Source of the DNA: Mariannaea sp. PMI_226
Taxonomy: Eukaryota > Ascomycota > Sordariomycetes > Hypocreales > Nectriaceae
Direction of reading: 5' to 3'
Length of the DNA: 64,000 nt
Assembly: GCA_024336345.1 (NCBI GenBank)
Contig: JANFOG010000004.1
Coordinates: forward strand, 2,108,001 to 2,172,000
Positions 24,307 to 36,770 of this stretch are shown here, one piece after another. The notes under the pieces are model-generated. The model worked only from the letters and a program-made list of their open reading frames with translations. It had not been told where the DNA came from and made no database searches. Position 1 is the stretch's first letter. Every line of letters begins with the position of its first letter. Made by a program: the position numbers and the translations under genes.

Positions 24307-26412
24307 GAGATTGAGGTTGGTGATAGCAACACTAATACGTAGTCATAGCACGGCGGGATGGTCTTATCAAAATTGAATTCATTCAATCGATTTACTGATG
24401 GCGCATGAAATGTGTGAGCAAGGCCTCCGAGCCAGGAAGAGCGAGTGTGGTTTGGTCTCACGCGCATTCAAAATTTTACCCCCTTCATAACTCGTTGGTT
24501 TTAATACAGACTGTAAAGACGAAAGAAGTAGCCAGCTTTCGAGTTGCAGTAGTTGCTCGTTTTACCGATTGTTGCACAGTCGTATGCTTCGATGGAATTC
24601 TATACTTCTGAATGGGCTTATTTTCTACTAGGGTATCTGCATACAATGGTGTACCATAGTAATCTGCATGATGAACAATGATGTCTGGGAGTGTGGCTGG
24701 AGACGGGTTTAAGTGGGTCAGCGTTCAAGATGTGGCTGTGCCGAGGAGGCGCGGTGAGCATCTCAGCTTTTTTTTTTTTGGCAGCCGATTAATCTTTTAT
24801 ATAGATTTCCGACAGTTGTGACGTCTGAGGGGAACGGCAATGAATGCGGATGTAATCAAGCTCTAATTATATTTTTCCTCATTGCACATGTTGAGTGACT
24901 GCGTACAGCGTCTTGTTGGCGACCATAATCGTCTTGTCTGGGAGCAAACAATACCAGTACTTACTATGTCCCTTTGCCGTTGAAAAAGCTGTTGGCAGTA
25001 CAAGGATATTTGCCGAAGAGAACAGGGGAGGGTAGGTACCTTGACTGTGATTCGTGACAGTTCCATGTTTTCTTGCGTTAGTGCCTCGTTTGCTGTAAAG
25101 TACTGTATTCCAGCCTGAAAGTGGAGGCGTGTGCGTGTGTGTGTTTGTGTCTATGTGTGTGTGTGTGTGTGGGTTGGTTGCTGCCCATGGTGACCCCGCC
25201 ACCAGCGAGTTGTTTTGTTTTCTTTTCCTCTGCGATAACTAGTGCCTACCAGTCGCCGTGCAAGATGACAATCAAATGATTAAACGGCAACAGCCTGCGA
25301 ACACGTCTTATTTTGCGCCAACTAGCTCTTGTAGTACTGTTAAATAAAAAGTAGAGAAAGGGAAAATTCATGGGTAGGAGACGTGACAGCGACAGATACT
25401 CAATCAAGTACAAAAAAAAAGCAGGACCTACATACTAGACTTGGGAGGCAGCCACTTGCAGTGCTGAGCCACATGCCCCAGACGCGGCCTAATAAGTATC
25501 ACTTTTACCTTACCTTACGTACGTACATGGATGGATCCGTACCTTGCCTATAATTTTCTGCCTCTTTCTTTTCGTCCCGAAGGACTGCTCTACCTCAGTT
25601 CTGGGCACGCTCGAGGTGACGGATAAATACCTACCTTAAGTAGCAACTACCCACCCACCTGAGCAGGTCCCATACATACAAAGTGCTCCCAACTTCCGTC
25701 CGTCAGTCTTCAACTGCGACTGCGACGTTGCCACAGCTGTACCGCATCTCACAGCACCTCGCCCCTCTCAACTACCTAGGTAATTAATTACCTTGTATTT
25801 GGGCAGCATATTCGCCAACCAGGCTTTCTTCTGCTCTCTTCCTTCATTCCACAGGCACTGCATCTTTCAGTTTTTTCACCTGCTCCCTGCCGTCCTTGAA
25901 ATTAACATCAATAATCGCCTTCACTCCCGCAACCTGACGTCATTTAGGTAAGCTGCTTTGTTGCTCTCTGGTCAACAGCCCAAACCCTCCCTGCATTGGT
26001 TCTTGTCCGAGACTACAATCATACTTCTGTCCCCTAAGTAGGTTTTCGCTGACGGCTGTTGAACCAGGCGACGGAAGATCGACTGTTCCAATATTCGATT
26101 CGATCTTTTCAAGAACACAAAACTTCTTTCAATGTATGGGTTACTCTCGGCGGCCTGAATGGACAGCCTCCCACATTCACTTGACCAATACAACCCTACA
26201 TGGTTGTCATGCTGACCTTGGAAACGTCTACACAGAAAACATCGCATCCATTCGATCGACCGAGTAATCAAACACCAAACGGTTTCTTTCTTCAGTTCGC
26301 GCTTAGACCTCAACGTTTTACACCGAAAGAAAGAAAGCAAGCAAGCAAACTAAACTCGTTTGTCGCATTTGTCTAGCGAAGACCACTCAGCGCATTCGCG
26401 CCGTCGGATGTG
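24307..26412. other. Intergenic region of about 2.1 kb
   Basis: No supported gene. It contains a GT-rich simple repeat at about 25129-25172 and an A9 run near 25411. TACCT/ACCTAGGTA words lie at about 25514-25790, followed by a C/T-rich stretch leading to the J-domain gene, probably its promoter and leader. Confidence 0.5.
25129..25172. repeat. Imperfect GT repeat
   Basis: GT units interrupted by GC, TT and CTAT, ending in about nine perfect units. Confidence 0.85.
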
Positions 26413-29268
26413 ATGGGCTCAACCCGTGACTACTACGCAGACCTAGAGTTACCCTCTACGGCTGATGTCCAAGAAATCAAGAAGCAGTTCCGGAAGCTTG
26501 GTAAGAAGTTTAACATGCCTCCAGTTATTTCTTAGCTAAACAAATCTTGAAGCCCTCAAGTACCACCCGGATCGAAACCCCGGGCGAGAACAGGAAGTAA
26601 ATGCACAGTTCCAAGTTATCCAAGCCGCAAACGAAGTTCTCTCAGACCCAGAGCAAAAAGCAAAGTACGATGCCTCCCGAGCTCGATCGAGATATCCTAC
26701 AGCCTCGGGCGTGAGAGGCAATCCTTGGGCCAATGCTGGCGATCAATTTCCACCACCGCCTCGTCGCGGCCAGCCGACTCGACCAGCGCCATCTGGTGCA
26801 CAGAGATGGCAAACGCGCTTCTCGCAGGGTGTGCCCCCTACCGCCAAACAAAATTATGGCCCAAACCCAGAAGTCAAGCAGAATGCTGCTCGTGCGTTTG
26901 AAAATATGCGCAAGCCCCAGACAAGCACAAGACCTGCCGAGCAACCACGGCCAAACCCACCACCTCCCCCACCACGATCAGAGACTGCGAAACAACGTGC
27001 TGAAGCTTCGTTCGGTACCAGGAAGACTGGATACTATCCTCGTTCAGCTACTCACGGTGATGAACCCCCTGTGTCCAGCAGCAACTACAACACGAGCTAC
27101 AATACAAGACCGGTTCCTGAGCCTCCTGTGCAAAACAACCCCGAGCCTAAACCGATGCCAGACCCCTTGCGGCAGTTTAGAGAGCAAGCCAACACGTCCG
27201 GATCCCGTCACGGAAATCAATATACCTCCAATACTGGTGAAAGAACTCATCCATATGATGGCGTACCTCTTGGTCGAACAAGGAGCGGTCGGCAGACTTC
27301 TCGCGGCGATTCTTCGTCGCCAGATGCCGATACGCCTCCCAGACAACATAGTTTCAATGTTCGAAAGGAAAGCAAAGTTGAAGATATGAGCTCGGAAATG
27401 AATGCCCAGACCATGGAACAAAATCCTCCCCCGAAGATCCCCCTCGACACCCGTCCTAAAGCTCCCCTTAAGAAAACTAGGACAGGCCAGAGATATACCT
27501 CCGGGATTAACGATTCTGGCACTCAACCTCCTCCTGCCTCTGCAGCCGAATTCACACGTAAGTAATCGGATCTTCAACTTGCGAGTTTCGGGAGCTAACC
27601 ATCATACCAGCGACGAAACCCCCGAAGGACACCAATGGCGGCCCATCTATGTATGCTACACCCTGCAATCACATTAGACATTCTTCCATGTCCATTTCAA
27701 GCTGTGGCATTTGCCGAGCCTACAACTCCCCTGCCCTTCGATCTACTAAGTCGAAATGCCATCAAGATGATGGAGTCCCACTGTGTGATTTAGACAAAAC
27801 TGCAGCCTGCAATCCGTCTCCCAGTGGAGATCAAGATTCTTCTCTCCAGTTGACAGCTTTTGAAGTACACCAGCAAGAGTTGTTAGCTCGGCTCATCCAG
27901 AACGCCGAGAACTCGGCTTCGGCTAGGATGAGGGAGAAAACACGCAGGCAGCGGATGCCCAAGCAACCTGCTTCAATGAATCGCGCTAACACCAATTTCT
28001 CTATTAGCTTCAGCTTCCCCGTGGACGACGAAACGTTTGCTACAGCCTCCCCCGAAGCACCCCCATTGTCGAGGACCAGTACCGAGGATATCAACACCAG
28101 ATTTGGCAATGACCATGAGGCAGATGCATGGCAGTTCAGCGCGGGAGGGTCGGAGCAGGGAACTCCTACGAGGCCTCGCCCGCCACCAGGAAGTCGGTTT
28201 GATCGCCGTTCACCGCTAAAACGCCCTACGATGCCTCACAGTGATACATCGAGTGTGCCTTCGGATTCCGGCAACCCAGAGCCAGGATTCAACGCTGAAG
28301 GCTGGACTAAGGAATTTGGGCCGCACACCTTTGTCCCAGCACCCCCTCAGCCCAAGCCAGCGTCACCAAGCCGATCTATGAGAGGTAATTCGAAGAAGGG
28401 ACGGCCAGCCAAGACGCCGGGAAAGACTTCCGTTGAAATTGACAGCGGCAGCGAGGAAGAGGTAACATGGCCAGGGAGAAGAGCCCAACAGGCAGGCCCA
28501 GCTGCAGCCGACAGTCCGCAGGCTATGGATATTGATAGCCCTCCTGCAAAAACAACAACGCCGCCTACAACATCTGTACCGGGATCTGCAGATCAGACTG
28601 AACCAACAAATGGAGCCAGAAACATTAACGTGGAACCTACACGACCGGAGTGGCGTCCTGGAAATGCAGAAGCTGTGAACGGTGAAGCGGCACCTGTGGT
28701 ACCCCCGAAAGTCCCCTTCAATCCCAACACAGTAGGATCCGAGGACAGTGAAGAGTTCCTGGCCAACTTTGCTGAGCTGAAGAACGTTGCGCCTTTTGCT
28801 AAGCAAGACTCGACCGGCCTGAAATCGATGGCCGATTTGAAGGACAACCTCCCTTTCGAGAGCAAACCATCTCCAGAGGGTCCTGTCAAGATTTCTAAAC
28901 CACAACCTCTGGAATTCCCAACGCCACCTATTGCTCCTACTCTTCCTATGGTCGCCGTCAATGGGAGGAAGCCACACATTGCTGCCTGGGAAAAGTATGT
29001 AAAAGATTTCGAATCGTACCTCCAGGACTGGGATGCATTCAACTCCAAGGTGGTCAACCATTTCTCAACACGAAAGGGTCATATCGAAACTTCCAGAAAA
29101 GCAAAGGGCTATTCGTTTCTGGAGGCTCAGAGCGACCTAGATATCCAAGAATATTTCAATTGGGTGCAGCAGGATCATGATGTACGAAAGAAATGGAGCG
29201 ATGCATGCGACGTACATGAGCAAAAGTTTCGAGATTTCATGGCGTTTCGAATGAAGATGAAGAGTTAA
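26413..29268 (+). CDS. J-domain (DnaJ/Hsp40) protein with long disordered body
   Basis: J-domains stimulate Hsp70 ATPases. Exons are 26413-26500, 26553-27557 and 27611-29268, 916 aa. The J-domain occupies about residues 6-72, with the catalytic tripeptide H34-P35-D36 in KYHPDRNPG and helix IV ending DPEQKAKYDASRARSRYP. The first intron falls inside the domain, just before ALKYHPD. The remainder is low-complexity Pro/Ser/Thr/Arg-rich sequence with no Gly/Phe zinc-finger region, so it is a class C J-protein. A short Cys/His cluster (CNHIRHSS...CGIC) follows the second intron. The last ~150 residues look folded and helical, with WEKYVKDFESYLQDWDAFNSKV and EYFNWVQQDHDVRKKW. No organelle signal is evident. 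The specific function is unknown to me. Confidence 0.88.
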
Positions 29269-30778
29269 CTTTTCTTTTTATTGAGCTGGAAATTACTTCA
29301 ACCTTGTTTCCTCAAGTTGCCGAAGTTTGAAGTTCTACAAGGAGTTGAAGTCGCCGCCTCGATTAATGAACCTGGCTCACGCTTTGGAATGGTTTTTGTT
29401 CCTTTTTCTTTTTCTTTTTTTTCATATAAACTTGAGGAGTACGAAGATACCAATGAGATTGTTCTTGCCAGACAGAGGAGCGGGCTTTGAGAGGCTACTT
29501 CCTATAACAACCCAATCATCTGTGGTAGTGGGATTTAGCCCGTTATGCGGTTTTGAGGGGCCGATACATATTTCGATATCACGCTCTGGAGCTCTAGCAT
29601 TTGGGATGGCCCAGCGCATGATCTCGACATCTCATACTTCGGTGTCTGGAATGGGGGATTTTGGCAGTATATCAGGGAATTCATGGTGATGACTTGGACT
29701 GAGGGATGTGTGTATGAAGACATGAACTGGCAAATTAGACATAGACATGGATCGCTTCTTCGCTTAGCTTGAAGAAGACAATTTATTTTTGTAGTTGATC
29801 TCCACATACACGACCTGCTTGTTTCTTGCGGTGCTACAAGATGAACACATCAGTGCATGAAGCAGTGAACTGTTGGGGAGGTGACAGGCGTGATTCATTT
29901 GGGCAACTCATCGGGCCTAAAGGAGGTGGAGTTGAACCAAGCATTAGGATTATGAATGACTTTTTATATTTCCAGCATCTATTCATGCGACTTCAGCCTC
30001 TTCTCCTATGAACGAGCCAAGTCAGGCCAATAAAGTGACTAGATTCCTTTTCCTATCACAGAATTGCAGCTTTCCTTACATGACTCTCCTCTTCGAATTC
30101 TCTGCTACAGGACGATCCAACTCGAAATCTTTGAAGAAAGGTATGGAATGCGAGCTTTTTTTCTTTCTCTTTTTGCTATTGGTATGCTATCCAACTCTTC
30201 TTTTCTCTCGTGCTGGGGGTGTGTGTGTGCTTTCAGCCTATCATGCCTCGGTTGTTTCCTATGTTTTCTTTTCATCCAGCCAGCGATGTGCAAACACTAT
30301 ATCAGGGCTCCTCGGGCCAATAACGGTGAAATAAGTGTCCAAAGAGATGACTGTATTGGTCTATTTGAAGAGAGAGGCAAGCCGCTTGTGCAAGCGGCCA
30401 ATCAGTGTCAAGTTTAGTTTGTTTTGTTCCTCTTAGATAGCATCTTCTCTCCGTTCAACAAGCACATTCTTCTTCTTCTTCTTCTGCTTCTGCCACCTCA
30501 TCCTCCTCTCTTTTCATCTCATTCTCACGCCTCTCCTCTCTTTCACTCACTTATTTACCGCCTAGCTTAACTGTTCTCGTCCTTGTCTGAAAAGATATTC
30601 CACAACCTTTCCCACTTTCTTCCATACGGTCAGTTCTCGTGCGTTGTCGGTAAGCATTTCCTTCCCCCTTGCTCTGCCATCCGCCTCTCATGTTAGCGCT
30701 CTGGCTAACCATGAAACCTCTCCTTGAAATAACAATAGCCTCTTGTCTAGAAGCAATCTTCACTGTCCATTATTCACC
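29269..30778. other. Intergenic region
   Basis: 1.5 kb without a supported gene. Frames such as 30008-30334 lack codon or motif support. A CTT repeat at 30469-30492 and surrounding CT-rich DNA form the probable leader of the next gene. Confidence 0.5.
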
Positions 30779-31522
30779 ATGTCTGATGTTGACAACGGCA
30801 AGCTCTCCGCGTGGACGGATGACGCCAAGGTGAGATTTCTTCCATCAGCACCTGAGTTACCTTTGGCTCCCGTTCGTTTTACTCATATTTTCACCTAAAA
30901 CAAATTAGTATCAGTTTCTGCTTCGTGTCGTCGCTCAGTTCAAAGAAGAGGGAAAGCAGATCAACTGGCAGAAATTCGAGATGCCTGGTCGCACCACAAA
31001 GAGTCTTCAGAACATGTGGACCAAGGTCAACAAACAAATCGCAGAGCTCGAGGCGAACCCCAGCGGAAATGGATGGTGTGCTGGTGTTAATGCTACTGCA
31101 AAGAAGGCTGCGGTTTCCACCCGTGAGTACAGGCCATATTCTCTTGTCGCCATCGTTGCTGGTGCTTGGCAATGAGATCTTGAGACACACTCTCTGACGT
31201 CCCTTTCCCGTTTTCTAGCTCGCAAGCGACGTGGCAAGAAGGCTCCTGTCAACGAGGAGGACAGCGATGGTGAGGCGCATACTCCCATAAAGACTCCTGG
31301 AAAGCACAAGAGCCCCGGTACGTTTCATACACAAAAATATACATCAGTTTGACAACAATAACAGACAAGGGTGAGCTAACAAGATCCTCTCCAGGTGCAA
31401 TCCCCAAGCGGACTCCAAAGGTTCGAAAGGCCTCCAAGGACGACGATGTCACGACGCCCGTCAAGGGAGAGTTCAAAGATGAAGACGACGGTAATGATGA
31501 TTCCGATGAAAAGGACATCTAA
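30779..31522 (+). CDS. Small nuclear-type protein with Myb/SANT-like segment and AT-hook-like motif
   Basis: 163 aa from exons 30779-30829, 30909-31122, 31219-31317 and 31395-31522; frames agree across all three introns. Residues about 10-60 (SAWTDDAKYQFLLRVVAQF, then INWQKFEMPGRTTKSLQNMWTKV) have the tryptophan spacing and helix pattern of a single Myb/SANT-like repeat. It is followed by PRKRRGKKAP, like an AT-hook or nuclear localisation signal, and by a Lys/Pro then Asp/Glu-rich tail. Short proteins of this layout are common in ascomycetes, but I know of no assigned function. DNA or chromatin binding is an inference from these motifs only. All four exons are short, so transcript support would settle the model. 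Confidence 0.78.
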
Positions 31523-31831
31523 AGCGAAGTCTCATCTTTCCTTCCTGGTGCCATTAGCTCGGATTCCGGACCACTTGTGTTTTGGAGGGATGACGGAATC
31601 CTAAGTGCACTGGTGTGTTTGCATTCTGGACATATTTGCCTCCAGCCTTTTTTTTATTACCGCTTCGCAGCTAAGCAAGCGGACGTATTCACAGTCTACG
31701 CATGGAAGAATTGGCTTACTATCTGACAATCCTCCGGAAAAGGAGCATGGTTGAAGATTTATTCTTCTTCTTCTCTTGCATGGAAGTTACAGGCAGATAT
31801 TTCTAAAGTAGCCCATCTCAGTAACGGAATG

Positions 31832-31857
31832 AAAAAAAAAAAAAAAAAAAAAAAAAA
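31832..31857. repeat. Poly(A) homopolymer, 26 nt
   Basis: An uninterrupted run of 26 A residues read directly from the sequence, about 310 bp after the stop of the Myb-like gene. Confidence 0.95.
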
Positions 31858-31876
31858 GATCTCTTTTAAAGAAGTT

Positions 31877-32152
31877 TTATGCTCCAGTTTTCAGGTTTTT
31901 GTGAAGTAGTGACCCGAGTTTTGATCTGTCAATACCTTTCTTAATTGTTTTGAAGTTTATATCCGTCGCACTTTTTACGAATGAATTCACAACATCCGAA
32001 TTAGCATCAATAATAACGGTGCTCTGAAGACATAGAGGCACAATAGGTGAGGGAGGTACTGTAGTCCTGCCATAGCGAAACCTCTCTTCAGCCCCAAGCT
32101 TGTTAGTCTCTGCATCCAAATATTCTGTCATATTAAGTGTCGCAAAAGACAA
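31877..32152 (-). CDS. Uncertain small open frame, hypothetical
   Basis: A 91-codon frame (TTG start in the six-frame reading; an in-frame ATG follows 7 codons later at NMTEYLDAE) that stays open roughly 25 codons further upstream. The translation is of normal amino-acid composition (EYLDAETNKLGAEERFRYGR) and not low complexity. I recognise no family. It may be a last exon, a gene remnant or chance, and is listed only because it is the best frame in this gap. Confidence 0.2.
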   Translation of the reverse strand: MSFATLNMTEYLDAETNKLGAEERFRYGRTTVPPSPIVPLCLQSTVIIDANSDVVNSFVKSATDINFKTIKKGIDRSKLGSLLHKNLKTGA

Positions 32153-32592
32153 TTGTCTCTTGCGTAACTGCAGAGACCTCTTATATCCATTGCTACATTG
32201 CTTGCTTAGTGGAGTGATGGGTTAATAGAAATACCCTGGAGGATTGGGAGTTATCTGGCAGGCTCGACATGTCACTGCGTCCAGTTTTTTCCCTTTTTTC
32301 TTTTTCTGTTTTTATTTTCGTCAGTACTAGAAATTACCATCACCACTCATAGCTTTATAAGAAGACACAGGAGACTTGTCTGTTGGTGTTATGCGGGCTT
32401 CAGTCTTTTAGTTATCTGAACACTCGCCGGCAATACTTTCAATATGTACCTGGCAGCCTCAACCTCGGCCCATTGTCAAAAACCTCAACATTCATGTCCA
32501 TTGCCACTGGGACGCGCTCAAGATGAACTGAATCATTACCATCCGCGAATGCCGGCCTTTATATTCTTTTCCTAACCTCCTCATTCCCAGTC

Positions 32593-34476
32593 ATGTATCA
32601 ATCTCTTGAGCCAATGGCTCCCACAACCACTGGGCTCAGTAATGAGAGTGATATTACTACGCCTTTGCTCAGCTTCCGTCAAGGCAGATCGGCGGACCAC
32701 AACCATAACCAAAACCACAGTCACAATGGCGACTGGACACTCAGCAGCAGCACGCGTCGTCTCTATATTTCCCACTTCCTTTCAACCTGCAATTCTCGCG
32801 TTTTTGAATTCGGTAGCGTGCTGTACCTAGCTTCCATTTTCCCCGGCACCTTGATGCCGATGTCGGTGTATGCCGTGGTTCGCGGCGCATCCGTTATATT
32901 GTTGTCTTCGCTTGTCGGCCAGCATATTGATCGCGAGGATCGCCTAAAAGTTGTCCGCTTGTCTATTGGTAAGGCTTTTAGACTCCATAAATTTGACGAT
33001 TATTGACGGATTTGGTGTGCAGTCTTGCAGCGCCTCGTCGTTGCGGCCTCTTGCGGCCTCTTTTTCACGCTTGCGAAATTATCCGATGCCATACCTGGCC
33101 TACGCAACGCTATATTGGCCTTATTGGTATTCATGGCTTGCATTGAGAAGCTTGCCTCTATTATGAATCTTGTCTCTGTTGAGAGGGATTGGGTGAGATG
33201 GGCTTGGCTCACGCCATGACAGAGAGCGTATGCTAATGAGGTCAGGTTGTCGTTATCGCTGGCAATGATACTACAACCCTCAGATGTAAGTCCAATCAGT
33301 AGCTTGACATTCTTGAGGTTGTGTTAACACCGCCTCTCAAATCTAGCAATCAATTCTCAAATGAGACGGATCGACTTGGTTTGCAAACTATTTGGACCCT
33401 TTCTCATTGGTGTCCTCGATGGCATCTCTACCGAAACTGCAATCCTTGTGAACCTAGCAATGAACTGCATTTCAGTGGTCATCGAGTACTTTTCCATTGC
33501 CAAGGTAGGATCTATGTCGAGTTCATCAGATGACACGATAACACATCCATCTAACCGACAACGCAATATAGGTGTACCATCAAGTGCCAGAACTCCAGCG
33601 GCCGAAGACCACACGTAGTCTAACCCCAGAACACAATCCTGAAAGAGCCCAAGTAAAACGATGGACACTCATCATGCGGGCAGTTAAGAAAAGTGGCAAG
33701 GATCTAGCGTTATACTTGAGGCATCCGGCCCTCATGGCTTCACTTGCATGTGCACTGCTGTATCTCACTGTGCTGACCTTCAGCGGCCAGATGGTGACCT
33801 ACCTGCTGGCTGCAGGTTACACCCCCCTCCAAGTCGCAGCTACCAGGACCGTTTCAGTAACATTTGAGGTCTTGGCTACGTGGCTGGCACCATGGCTGAT
33901 CGGCAGGATAGGCCCGGTCCGCGCCGGACTATGGTTCTCCAGCTGGCAGGTCATCTGCTTAACGGTGGGCATGTATATTTTCTGGAAGGGTGAGGATGAA
34001 GGCCTTGTTTCGGCATTAGGTCTTGTGTGTGGCACAATTCTCAGCCGCCTGGGGTTGTGGGGGTTCGATTTGTCAACGCAGCTCATTGTCCAGGATGTAA
34101 GTGATGCCTTTTGGAGGAGAGGGGGAGGGGGGGTTGGTCAAGTGCAACTTCAAGATACTGACCACCTTTACAGGAAGTCGAGGAGGAGAGCAGAGGTGCT
34201 TTTTCAGCTGTGGAAGCAAGCTTTCAAAATGTGTTTGAAATGTGTTCATACACCATGACCGTTGTACTCTCTTCCCCCGACCAGTTCCGATGGCCAGCAA
34301 CAATAAGTGTAGGTGCAACATTATGCGCGTGGGCTCTGTACACTCGATTTGTGAGGAAACGACGGGGTCATCTTATTCACTGGCCCGCGTGCATCTCCCA
34401 TCCAGAAAAAAGGCAGAGATCGACGGAAGACTTGCTTCAAGAGGGCATCGCGCGAAGACTGAGGCAAGGCCTTTAA
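32593..34476 (+). CDS. Ferroportin-like (SLC40) multispanning transporter
   Basis: Ferroportins export ferrous iron or, in plants, nickel/cobalt/iron. Exons are 32593-32968, 33023-33192, 33246-33285, 33347-33504, 33572-34096 and 34174-34476, 523 aa with about ten to twelve hydrophobic segments. Family signatures: YISHFLSTCNSRVFEFG (TM1), VGQHIDREDRLKVVR, ERDWVVVIAGNDTTTLRSINSQMRRID (the second assembled from three exons), then TM7 ALLYLTVLTFSGQMVTYLLAAGYTP. Aligned by eye with human ferroportin, the site-1 residues D39 and H43 correspond to S68 and E72, and the site-2 C326 to G320. The N-terminus carries a His/Asn-rich stretch, D35-HNHNQNHSHNG. Iron export is therefore family inference, not shown. 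A start at M8 is also possible. Confidence 0.88.
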
Positions 34477-34881
34477 GCTTGGTTCACGGGGCTTCAATAG
34501 TTCTATCTAGGAATCTCATATGTGTACTTGCGACCGGGTGATCAGAACGCGGCAGTTGAGGGTGTCGAGGTTGGAGAAATACGAGATCAAGTCCGCATCT
34601 TGGTTGGTGAATGACACCATTAAAGGGCTTCGAACGATATGAGTTGTCTGGTTTCGAATAGTCAAATCGATACAGCGTTGGTCGCGCATGCAACGTATGA
34701 AATGTTGGTGGCTTGTTATTTGGCTACGTGAAACGACTGGGATAGTTCAGCTCGCACATATACGCAAGCCGATATACTGAGGATATATGGGCCGCCTCTG
34801 TATATTCCCTCTCTCCTCCTTATTGATAAATACATTGGTTTAGCCAGGCCACGTACACGGTCCCTGGAACATTTTGTTGAA

Positions 34882-34899
34882 ACACACACACACACACAC
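34882..34899. repeat. CA dinucleotide repeat
   Basis: Nine consecutive AC units read directly. Confidence 0.9.
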
Positions 34900-36045
34900 C
34901 TTACCTTCGGTACCCTGGAGACACTGCACGAGACATGTTCTTGTGGCCACCTGGAATCTCAGAGTGTGTGCAACTAGGGATGTGCAATGCCACCGGACGT
35001 ATGGTGCCGGATGAACACATTTTGCGCTCATGTCTCAGCCACAAACTAGATTGTCTTGGTTGCACGCATCAAATGTCTCTCCCTCTGACCATTTCGCTGA
35101 ACACAGCCAAGTAATCGCCAGGGACTAGAGACGGAGTGGGTGATGGTGGGTTGATGGGGGTGGGTGTGAAGGATTTAGTGATTTTAAATGTCTACATTCC
35201 TTGAGAGTGTAACCAATCTGGCCAAGAAATTCAGGTCAGCTGGCGATGAATCTAGGCTGCGCGGCGCAGATGACCTGGGCGGATTAGAAAAAAAAAGAGG
35301 GAAAAAAAAAGAGTAAATAGGTGTGTGCCTCATTTGGATGATGGAGCGCCCAAGAGTTTTTCAATACCTCTTTGCAAGTGAGACATGCGTATGCATGGGT
35401 TGCATGGGTTCGTTCCCAAACCTCCCATTTTCTGTACCGTACCCGTCCCTACATATGACAAACCTGTAAGCGCAAACATGGGAGAGAAAAAAAGTTGTGT
35501 CTCAGTAACCCTCCAACTACAGAACGGGCGGAAAGTGTAGACCTTATTGGTTGTTGTATACTAATAGGTAGTTCTTCTTGCATTAGCTCTTCACACCCTT
35601 TTTATTCGAGGCTGAGACATGGATTGAGAGCCTGATTTTGCGCTCGATGCCGCCACTGTTTGTTACGTTAGATGATCCCTCAGCCAATGTACATAATTTA
35701 TTATTGTTGTTGATGTTGTTGGTGGTGGTAGGCCATGATAGAGTAGACAAGGGACCATAAGATACCTATGTACAGTAAGTGTATTAGGAATAGACGACGC
35801 CTCATGTTTGATACTATACTATGTAGCGGACCTTGGAGGCCGCATGCATAATAATGCTGTGCCTCAGTTTTAGTGACCAAACCGGGCGACTGCAAGGTCG
35901 TGATTGGAAGCCTCCAGAGCCGCTTGGAAGTGAGATGATGCTATACACCTATTCATTGCAACGTACAGTAGGTACAGTACCTGCTTGTTGCTTCAGTGAT
36001 TCTACCCCCTACCCCCTGAGAATTCGGAGGTACCATGATGCATGG

Positions 36046-36070
36046 CATCCCATCCCATCCCATCCCATCC
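36046..36070. repeat. (CATCC)5 tandem repeat
   Basis: Five perfect pentanucleotide copies read directly. Confidence 0.9.
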
Positions 36071-36753
36071 ATCTCCCCAGAAAAAGCCCCTGTGGTTGCA
36101 TTTTGACAGTGCAAGGTGCAAGGGGGGAGGGGCAGCAGTTCGACTGACTCGCAACTCGAGTAGAATATACAGGTGCAGTATATATGTACATAAAGAGAAG
36201 ATGTGCTGTGGCACTACATGTAGCGCAAAACAATTATGCACAGGTGGCTAGTCAACTAGTCTGTACTCTGGACCCTAGGCAGCAGATTACCTTATTCCCT
36301 CTCATTCTGCGAAGCAGGTTTGCTCGTTGAAATCTCCGTCATGATGCTCCATACCGACTCCTCTGTACAGAGTACAGAGGTATCCATGGCCCAATAATTT
36401 GCTGAGGGTTTGCCATTTGCGGCAAAGGGGGAAAAAGTCATGGCCCACTGCCATCCGGGGGGGTCGTCATCTGCCTGGGTGCCTCCATTCTCCATTACTC
36501 CATACGAAGTAGGTTACCTTGGTAAGTGGTCGCAAGATAAGGTATAGGTACCTTGCCGTAGCGTGCAATACGTCTGATTCTGCCGATCCACACTGCATTT
36601 TGCAAGGCCCATGAAAAAGCTTGACTCTGTACCGTACCGCAGCAATTCATACAGAGCAGCCAGCGCATCAGTCAGCTTGTACAGTACTTGGGCTTGATCC
36701 GGTGTACAACACAGTAATTCAAGTCATCGCCAAAAGGAAAAAAACTGAAGGGC

Positions 36754-36770
36754 AAAAAAAAAAAAAAAAA
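36754..36770. repeat. Poly(A) homopolymer, 17 nt
   Basis: An uninterrupted run of 17 A residues read directly, about 350 bp before the NMA111 start. Confidence 0.9.

Larger units (their letters stand above)
31523..32592. other. Intergenic region with A26 tract
   Basis: About 1.07 kb. It includes the 3' region of the Myb-like gene, a 26-nt A run at 31832-31857, then somewhat AT-rich DNA holding a 91-codon minus-strand frame (listed separately). Confidence 0.5.

Noticed and set aside
30779..31857. Myb-like gene plus A26 tract as a retrocopy with poly(A) tail
   Set aside because: The gene keeps three introns with proper splice sites, so it did not arise from a processed transcript.
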